A DNA stretch of 12,051 nt, taken from Candidatus Didemnitutus sp. GTDB taxonomy: Bacteria > Verrucomicrobiota > Verrucomicrobiia > Opitutales > Opitutaceae. This document shows, one piece after another, positions 1 to 4,356 of the stretch. The notes beneath the pieces were generated by a model. The model worked only from the letters and a program-made list of their open reading frames with translations. It was not told the DNA's origin and searched no databases. Position numbers and translations under genes: made by a program. Within the stretch, counting starts at the first letter, position 1, and each line of letters begins with the position of its first letter. Location of the stretch: contig JAUXOH010000442.1 in the NCBI GenBank assembly GCA_030682505.1, positions 1-12,051 of the forward strand, read 5' to 3'.

Positions 1-1
1 C

Positions 2-811
2 CGCATCGACCGCCTCGCCGACGCCGATCTCCACGCCGAGGGTTTCTACAAGACTGCGCAGGGTGAGGCCAAGGCCTACCTCCACATCGGCCCCAAGTTC
101 GGCACCATCTCCAAGCAGGCCGTCAACAACGCCACCAAGGCCTGCCGTCGTCGCGGCGACGCCGACTGGCTCATCATCCTCGGTTTCAGTTTCGAGAGCG
201 ACATCGAGAGCAAGTCCGTCACCACCAGCCAGGGCCAGTTCCAGGTCACCAAGGTCCGCATGCACGACGACCTGCTGCAGGAAGGCCTGCTCAAGAAAGA
301 CAAGAAGGCCGCCAGCTTTGTCACCATCGGTGAGCCGGATATCGAGTTGAAGGTAGGGCGAACCGTCCCCGGTGAGCCGCCATCCGTCGGCCACAAGGCG
401 CGGCTCGGCGGGGACGCCTCGCCCTACCTCCAGACCGCCACCATCGAGATCAAGGGCCTCGACATCTACGACCCGATCAAGGACGAGGTGAAAAGCCGCG
501 ACGTGCACGACATCGCCTACTGGATGGTCGACACCGACTACGACGGATCCAACTTCATCGTGCGGCAGGCCTTCTTCTGCGGCGGCGACAAGGACGAGTT
601 TTCCGCCTGGCAGAAAGGCCTCGAAAACCTCGCCCTCCTCGGTGCCAAGAAGAAAGCCGAGAAGACATTGAAGATCGAGATCGACGAAGAAGCCTTCGCC
701 CGCCTCTACGGCCACCAGAGCCACCCGTTCCCCTTCAAGAAGGGCCAGCAAGTCGCCATCCGCGTCATCAGCCAATTCGGCGAGGAGACAACCAAGGTGA
801 TTGCGGTGTAG
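2..811 (+). CDS. Adenine-specific DNA methyltransferase (type III Mod-like), C-terminal part
   Basis: The frame is open from the window edge to a TAG at 809-811, giving 269 C-terminal residues of a gene that starts upstream. The text resembles the C-terminal part of large site-specific adenine methyltransferases related to type III Mod proteins. Landmarks, numbered from the first visible codon, are GPKFGTIS near 31, a KVRMHDDLL stretch near 84, GEPDIEL near 110, IKGLDIYDP near 151, YWMVDTDYDGSNFIVRQ near 175, and the tail VAIRVISQFGEETTKV. The catalytic DPPY-type motif and SAM site would lie upstream, so activity cannot be judged here. Family knowledge says such enzymes methylate adenine in DNA as part of restriction-modification or defence loci. 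Residues about 118-143 look like an insertion encoded by a palindromic repeat (separate entry). The next gene is convergent, so any partner restriction subunit must be upstream. Family call is by recollected similarity only. Confidence 0.75.
   Translation, partial: RIDRLADADLHAEGFYKTAQGEAKAYLHIGPKFGTISKQAVNNATKACRRRGDADWLIILGFSFESDIESKSVTTSQGQFQVTKVRMHDDLLQEGLLKKDKKAASFVTIGEPDIELKVGRTVPGEPPSVGHKARLGGDASPYLQTATIEIKGLDIYDPIKDEVKSRDVHDIAYWMVDTDYDGSNFIVRQAFFCGGDKDEFSAWQKGLENLALLGAKKKAEKTLKIEIDEEAFARLYGHQSHPFPFKKGQQVAIRVISQFGEETTKVIAV
351..429. repeat. 79-bp imperfect palindromic element inside the methyltransferase frame
   Basis: The left arm reads AGGTAGGGCGA, two bases, CGTCCCCG, two bases, GAGCCGC (351-380). 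The right arm is its mirror: GCGGCTC, two bases, CGGGGACG, two bases, TCGCCCTACCT (400-429). This makes a stem with 26 Watson-Crick pairs of 30, interrupted only by two symmetric 2-nt internal loops, around a 19-nt loop at 381-399. All of it is translated in frame, adding roughly residues 118-143, a Gly/Pro/Arg-rich stretch between the conserved GEPDIEL and IKGLDIYDP segments. Such a perfect arm layout is not expected from coding constraint. It looks like a mobile palindromic repeat that inserted without breaking the frame. Confidence 0.8.
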
Positions 812-823
812 CTTGCTCGCCAA

Positions 824-953
824 TGAAGCAACTGGCCAGATGACAACAACCTTTGAGCACTTGGGGTCAGTGGGCGGCGGGTTGGTGGCGCAATGGAGGC
901 GAGCGCAACGAGCCGGATCGTAGCCGCCAACCCGCAGAGGCCAAATTGCTTCA
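824..953. repeat. Long imperfect inverted repeat between convergent genes
   Basis: Outer arms are TGAAGCAA-C-TGGCC (824-837) and GGCCA-AA-TTGCTTCA (939-953). Inner arms are CGGGTTGGTGG (878-888) and CCGCCAACCCG (924-934), which pair in 10 of 11 positions plus one G-T. About 40 nt on the left (838-877) have no partner. It fills the 175-nt gap between the methyltransferase stop and the fic stop, so it may act as a two-way terminator or be a decayed repeat element. There is no U-run directly after either outer arm. Confidence 0.5.
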
Positions 954-979
954 GCGTGCGGATATTGACGAGGGGGCGC

Positions 980-1008
980 AAAAAAATCAGGCGGTCTCGG
1001 GCGGAGAC
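980..1008 (-). terminator. Weak intrinsic-terminator-like hairpin at the end of the first fic gene
   Basis: On the minus strand GTCTC-CGCCC-GAGAC forms a 5-bp hairpin over the last codons of the fic gene. It is followed by CGCC, the TGA stop and seven Ts (980-986). The T-run is right for a terminator, but the stem is short and lies 7 nt from it, so this is only a candidate. Confidence 0.3.
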
Positions 1009-2120
1009 TGAAGTTCGTATCTTGTGCTGCGGCCGCCGCCCGGGCCGGGGGCCAGGACGCCGGCATTGAGCAGGAGCCGGATGTCGCGCAGGGCGGTATC
1101 GAGGGAGCACGAGGAGAGTTTGGCGTAGCGCGAGGTCGACAATTCCGCATCGGAGCCGTCCAGGAGCGCGTTGATGACCAGGCGCTGGCGGTCGTTGATG
1201 GTTGAGTGGTGGTTGATCCACTCCCAGGTGGTCGACTTCTGGATGATTCTGGCGAGCGAGGATTCCGCCCCCTGCAAGGCGCGGTCGAGGCAGCCGAGGA
1301 ACCACGCCAGCCAACCCGTGATGTCCAACGTTCCCTTCTGGGTCTTCTCCAAGGCCCGGTAGTAGTGCTTTTTCTCGGACTCGATCTGGGTCGACATGCT
1401 GTAGAAGCGCAGGGCCGAGCCGTCCGCCCGGGCCAGTGCCAGGTCGGCGATCGCGCGGCTGACGCGACCGTTCCCGTCCTCGAACGGGTGGATCGTCACG
1501 AAATAGAAATGGGCGAGGCCGGCACGAAGCACGGGATCGGTTTGGTCGGTGCTTTCGAACCATGCGAGGAAGCGCTCCACTTCCGCCGGAAGCCGGTCGG
1601 CGGGCGGACCCTCGAAGTGAATGTTCTTCCGGCGGATGGTATCGCGGCCCATCGGTCCGGAGACGACCTGCATGGGATCCATTTCCGGTGTGCGCCACCG
1701 GCCCACCAAAACGGATTTCATGCCGCTTCGGCCGCCCGGGAAAAGGGAGGATTGCCAGTCGAGCAAGCGCGCGACGGTCAGTGGCTCGGAATATTTCCGG
1801 GTCGCATCGAACATCATCTCGACGGCTCCCTCGACGTTGCGATTCGTGGTGGCGTTGTCGGAATCTTGGATGCCCATGCGTCGGGCGATGGAAGAGCGAA
1901 CCGAAGCCGGGTCGAAAACCGTGCCCTCAATCGCGCTGGATTTGACCACTTCCGCCGTGAGATTCTCCAGCGCGGCTTCGGAGCGAAAACGAAATCCGAG
2001 CCCTTCCATCCGGCCGAGGAGACGGCCTTGGCGGTGCCGAACCTCCAAGAGGGTCGGCATCAATTTGGCATCGTCCCACGTGAAATGAGGCCATTCCGGA
2101 CGTTGATGGATATACCGCAT
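987..2120 (-). CDS. Fic-family protein with intact catalytic motif and C-terminal winged helix
   Basis: 377 aa. The start, YIHQRPEWPHFTWD, matches the DUF4172-type N-terminus of a common Fic subfamily, which supports the ATG at 2118-2120. The Fic signature HPFEDGNGRVSR is complete at 211-222, including the catalytic His211, Asn217 and Arg219. An inhibitory-helix motif of the S-x3-E-G type, SSAIEG, lies at 61-66, before the Fic fold, as in class II Fic proteins; its Glu65 would block productive ATP binding. Residues about 305-372 look like a winged helix-turn-helix (RQRLVINALL to YEL). The family usually transfers AMP, sometimes another nucleotide or phosphate group, to a hydroxyl on a target protein; the target here is unknown. 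No clear Shine-Dalgarno precedes the start. A perfect 29-bp hairpin lies 21 nt upstream. The position beside a DNA methyltransferase suggests a defence or toxin role, which is inference. Confidence 0.9.
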   Translation of the reverse strand: MRYIHQRPEWPHFTWDDAKLMPTLLEVRHRQGRLLGRMEGLGFRFRSEAALENLTAEVVKSSAIEGTVFDPASVRSSIARRMGIQDSDNATTNRNVEGAVEMMFDATRKYSEPLTVARLLDWQSSLFPGGRSGMKSVLVGRWRTPEMDPMQVVSGPMGRDTIRRKNIHFEGPPADRLPAEVERFLAWFESTDQTDPVLRAGLAHFYFVTIHPFEDGNGRVSRAIADLALARADGSALRFYSMSTQIESEKKHYYRALEKTQKGTLDITGWLAWFLGCLDRALQGAESSLARIIQKSTTWEWINHHSTINDRQRLVINALLDGSDAELSTSRYAKLSSCSLDTALRDIRLLLNAGVLAPGPGGGRSTRYELQSPPETA

Positions 2121-2141
2121 GGGAAGGTAATTACGGTAGTA

Positions 2142-2204
2142 TGCGGCGAATACAAGGCCTAATCACCGCATCATGTGCGGTGATTAGGCCTTGTATTCGC
2201 CGCA
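2142..2204. repeat. Perfect 29-bp inverted repeat with 5-nt loop
   Basis: The left arm 2142-2170 (TGCGGCGAATACAAGGCC and on to ACCGCA) and the right arm 2176-2204 are exact reverse complements, with the loop TCATG between them. The outermost pair cannot be extended (A2141/C2205). It lies 21 nt upstream of the minus-strand fic start, so it is in the leader or promoter of that gene. Neither side has a U-run, so it is not a normal terminator. It could be an operator, an RNA leader hairpin or an insertion-derived palindrome. Confidence 0.9.
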
Positions 2205-2300
2205 CGGAGGGGTTTCTGAGCGACCAAACCGTTTGCGATCAACAAGCTAAAGATGCTGTGCCAAGGGGACAGTACCGCCCCAACGAACGCCGACGGGCTC

Positions 2301-2458
2301 TCCGTTGGTCCCGCGCGTCCCGCAGCGCGGTTCCCGTAGGGTGACGGGCGGGCCGCGTCACGTTGCTCCCCGTAGGTGACGCGCTGGTCGCGGCACGTGT
2401 TCTCCCCGTAGGTGGCGTGCTCGCCACGCCACGTTGCGCGACGAGCGCGCAACCTACC
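2301..2458. repeat. REP-like palindromic repeat cluster, three direct copies plus one inverted
   Basis: Direct units starting CCCGTAGG at 2333, 2369 and 2405 repeat every 36 nt. Each carries an 8-bp hairpin with a 5-nt loop, for example GTGGCGTG-CTCGC-CACGCCAC in the third. A fourth copy at about 2431-2457 is inverted; read on the minus strand it is GTAGGTTGCGCG-CTCGT-CGCGCAACGT. Copies three and four therefore face each other with GTAGGT/ACCTAC ends (2408-2457). A more decayed copy, with hairpin arms CCGCGC/GCGCGG, precedes them at about 2301-2332. Stem differences between copies are partly compensatory (G-C for T-A, T-A for C-G, A-T for G-C). This is the main content of the 381-nt gap between the two fic genes; I see no gene there. 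Confidence 0.75.
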
Positions 2459-2469
2459 ATCCCACTCTT

Positions 2470-2500
2470 TGTTTCGGTGGCGCGGGCCTCGCAATGACAG
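2470..2500 (-). repeat. Possible GTCATTGCGAG-type dispersed repeat
   Basis: On the minus strand the text runs CTGTCATTGCGAGGCCCGCG and then CCACCGAAAC, ending just after the stop of the second fic gene. It resembles the GTCATTGCGAG intergenic repeats found in many bacteria. Only one copy is in the window, so the call rests on recollection. Confidence 0.3.
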
Positions 2501-2501
2501 A

Positions 2502-3878
2502 CTACAGCCACGTCTTTTGCCACGCCTCGAATTGGGCGGGGCGCAGCCGATACCGGACGAAGTTCCCTCCGTGCAGGCTCGTGAGCTCGGTCTCCGCCAT
2601 TTCCGCGAAGCGCTTCTGCTCGTTGGCGTCCGGGATATTCTTCGCCTCCTGCCGCACCAAGGCCGCCGCCGCCCTTTTGTCCAGACCGCCACCAACGACC
2701 GCGGTAATGACCTTCCCCAGGCGTTCGCGGTGGCGCATCCGGAAAAGATCCGGCTCGCCGATCGACTGTCGGACGGCCGCGTAGCGGGCGCAGGAACGCT
2801 CGTAGGCCCACTCGAAAACGTCCCGCAGATAGTCGACCCGGTTCAACTCGTAGACGCCCATGATGGCGTTGGTGTAATCTGACTGCGGGACATCGACGAA
2901 CGACAGCGGGCCAAGGTTGCGTTGCACCAGAGGAATGTTGGCAGCGAGCCGCGACACCCGTTTGTTCACGTCCTCGAACGGCTGGAGATACGGCAGGTGG
3001 ACCATGGCGAAGAAAGCCTGCTCAAAGGCGTCGTCGATCGCGGAGGCCGAGGCCATGATCTGGTCGAAGCATTCCTCAATCGCCGACGGCATCTCCAAGG
3101 GATGAAACACCGAACCGGTGATGGCGACGGCGTGGGCGCGCAGCTTCCCTCCTCCCGCCGGATCGGGCAGCAGATTTTCCGAGAGCAGGGCGTGCAGGTT
3201 GCAGAGGGTGTAGCGATTGAAGCCGATCTCCTCCGCGTGGTCGGCCAGCATTTCAATCGCCGCCTTGTGGTTGAGGATCATCTGGGTCTCCTGGGCGGCC
3301 TTGCCCTCGGCGCTTTCACCCAATTCAAGGAGGCGTTGCGTTTCCAGCAGCGAGTAGGTGTTGCCTTCGAGGCGGCTCGAATTCCATGACAGGTCGATCA
3401 GGAGCCGATCCATCACTTTGCGCAGGTAGGTGCCGGCCGGCTGGGCCTCACCCGTAATCCGCCCCAGTGCCGCCAGTTTGCGACGCAGGGCGGGAGGAAG
3501 GTAGCGGGTGACGTTTGGTCGGTAGTTTTCCAGAAACGAACGATGATAGCCCACGGGCTGGCGGCGGCTGGCTGGCTGGCTGACGATCCGCTTGATCTCC
3601 TTGGCCTCGGGAGAAAGCACTTTGCCAAAGTCGTGGGCGATGGTGCCCAAGGGCTCGGCCTGCGCGCCCTGGGGAAGCTGGTAACGCGTGCCGGACCCTG
3701 ACCCCTGCGCGACAAGTCGCTCTTCGGCGACCAGGTTTGCCAGCCGACGCTGGAGAGTTCGGCGAGCGAGCGGCTTGCTGAGTTGTCCTGCGATTTCCTC
3801 CAGCGACGCGGGCTGGGGGAAATCCGCCATGTCCTTGAGGACCGCGGTCAACTCGGTTTCGGTAACCTTTTTCGGCAT
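2502..3878 (-). CDS. wHTH-Fic protein with degenerate catalytic motif
   Basis: 458 aa from the ATG at 3876-3878. A longer frame begins with TTG at 3938, but its first 20 residues run across the operator-like palindrome and look non-coding. Residues about 20-70 form a winged helix-turn-helix (PASLEEIAGQL, RRTLQRRLANLV, TRYQL). The Fic core follows: SSRLEGN at 167-173 fits the S-x3-E-G inhibitory motif, and the signature at 299-310 reads QPFEDVNKRVSR. Compared with HPFx(D/E)GN(G/K)R, the catalytic His is Gln and the first Gly is Val, while Asn and Arg remain. AMP transfer by the usual mechanism is therefore unlikely. I recall the same QPFEDVNKR variant in other Fic-like proteins, so this is probably a family trait and not decay. 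The C-terminal domain (about 360-458) is unassigned. Two 27-bp operator-like palindromes flank the upstream region, and the wHTH may bind them. No Shine-Dalgarno is visible. Confidence 0.85.
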   Translation of the reverse strand: MPKKVTETELTAVLKDMADFPQPASLEEIAGQLSKPLARRTLQRRLANLVAEERLVAQGSGSGTRYQLPQGAQAEPLGTIAHDFGKVLSPEAKEIKRIVSQPASRRQPVGYHRSFLENYRPNVTRYLPPALRRKLAALGRITGEAQPAGTYLRKVMDRLLIDLSWNSSRLEGNTYSLLETQRLLELGESAEGKAAQETQMILNHKAAIEMLADHAEEIGFNRYTLCNLHALLSENLLPDPAGGGKLRAHAVAITGSVFHPLEMPSAIEECFDQIMASASAIDDAFEQAFFAMVHLPYLQPFEDVNKRVSRLAANIPLVQRNLGPLSFVDVPQSDYTNAIMGVYELNRVDYLRDVFEWAYERSCARYAAVRQSIGEPDLFRMRHRERLGKVITAVVGGGLDKRAAAALVRQEAKNIPDANEQKRFAEMAETELTSLHGGNFVRYRLRPAQFEAWQKTWL

Positions 3879-3888
3879 GGCGCCCAAT

Positions 3889-3915
3889 GTGGCGCAATCA
3901 TCTATCTTGCGCCAC
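3889..3915. promoter_or_regulatory. Operator-like palindrome, copy A
   Basis: GTGGCGCAA (3889-3897), nine bases, then the exact reverse complement TTGCGCCAC (3907-3915). It lies 10 nt upstream of the ATG of the second fic gene, in its leader. The same half-sites with the same 9-nt spacing recur at 4009-4035. Two-turn spacing of half-sites is typical of a dimeric helix-turn-helix regulator. In RNA it would form a 9-bp hairpin next to the start codon. Confidence 0.65.
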
Positions 3916-3975
3916 CAAAAACCTTCGTTGCGGCGCAACGCCTGTCTTACGGGATCCTAAATCATTGCCAATTAA

Positions 3976-4004
3976 ATATTACACGATTTGCGCCCTATCA
4001 TGTC
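3976..4004 (-). promoter_or_regulatory. Tentative promoter for the second fic gene
   Basis: Minus-strand TAATAT at 3976-3981 is a fair -10 match in the only AT-rich stretch of the region. A 17-nt spacer leads to GACATG at 3999-4004, a poor -35. It sits between the two operator-like palindromes, the expected place for a regulated promoter. A 7-of-9 half-site (TTGCGCCCT, 3988-3996) falls within the spacer. Confidence 0.3.
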
Positions 4005-4040
4005 CGTAGTGGCGCCATCTTTTGAATTGCGCCACTACGG
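4004..4040. promoter_or_regulatory. Operator-like palindrome, copy B, within a 12-bp hairpin
   Basis: The core GTGGCGCCA (4009-4017), nine bases, TTGCGCCAC (4027-4035) differs from copy A by one base in one half-site and keeps the same 9-nt spacer. The flanks extend the symmetry to a perfect 12-bp stem, CCGTAGTGGCGC (4004-4015) with GCGCCACTACGG (4029-4040), around a 13-nt loop. Its core centre is 120 bp from that of copy A. With no U-run on either side, a protein-binding site fits better than a terminator. Confidence 0.6.
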
Positions 4041-4356
4041 GTCAGAGTCAGGGCACACGAAAGACCTCTCTTGACTGATCTGAATCCCGTCGGAGCCGAA
4101 TCGAGCGTCCGCTTCGCCACTTTGGCCGTCAGTGAAGCCTTCGGCCGGAATCGGCGGAAACGGCGCTCGCGAGATGATGGCGGCGCAGTCTTCATCGCTC
4201 AGTTGGTCTGTCGTCGCGCAACATGCGCCGACCGTCAGTGAAAACTAGATCACCGGTAGCGGACTCACTGTGCGATGACCCCGTCGGCGCGGGCGAAGCC
4301 AAGTGGATCCCTCGCGTGGCGCAGGATGACCGATGCCTGCATTCCGTGAGCACGCC
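4041..4356. other. Intergenic stretch without a supported gene
   Basis: This lies between the upstream region of the second fic gene and the stop of tamA. It holds an 11-bp direct repeat, CCGTCAGTGAA, at 4126-4136 and 4232-4242, and a small hairpin at 4210-4232 (GCGCA-ACA-TGCGC with a partial GTCG/CGAC extension). A possible dispersed repeat at 4303-4331 is listed separately. Short open frames here have no recognisable protein features. No convincing tamA terminator was found. Confidence 0.6.
4303..4331 (-). repeat. Possible GTCATCCTG...GGATCCAC dispersed repeat
   Basis: Read on the minus strand it begins GGTCATCCTGCGCC and ends GAGGGATCCAC. ATCCCTCGC (4307-4315) and GCGCAGGAT (4319-4327) pair at 7 of 9 positions around a 3-nt loop. 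The wording resembles the common bacterial intergenic repeat that starts GTCATCCTGAGCG and ends GGATCC. It lies about 25 nt beyond the tamA stop. Only one copy is visible here. Confidence 0.35.

Noticed and set aside
824..953. Integron attC site
   Set aside because: Arms carry GTTGG on the left and CCAAC on the right on both strands, whereas attC needs the AAC-type box on the left and the GTT-type box on the right. No integrase or cassette array is present.
2333..2457. CRISPR array with 36-nt period
   Set aside because: The 36-nt units are contiguous, with no spacers between them, each contains its own hairpin, and one copy is inverted.
3879..3938. TTG start 20 codons upstream for the second fic gene
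   Set aside because: The extra residues run across the operator-like palindrome and have no domain character, and an ATG directly precedes a sensible wHTH N-terminus.
3998..4195. 65-codon minus-strand frame in the intergenic stretch
   Set aside because: It reads through the operator-like hairpin, is basic and of low complexity, and has no domain or ribosome-binding signal.
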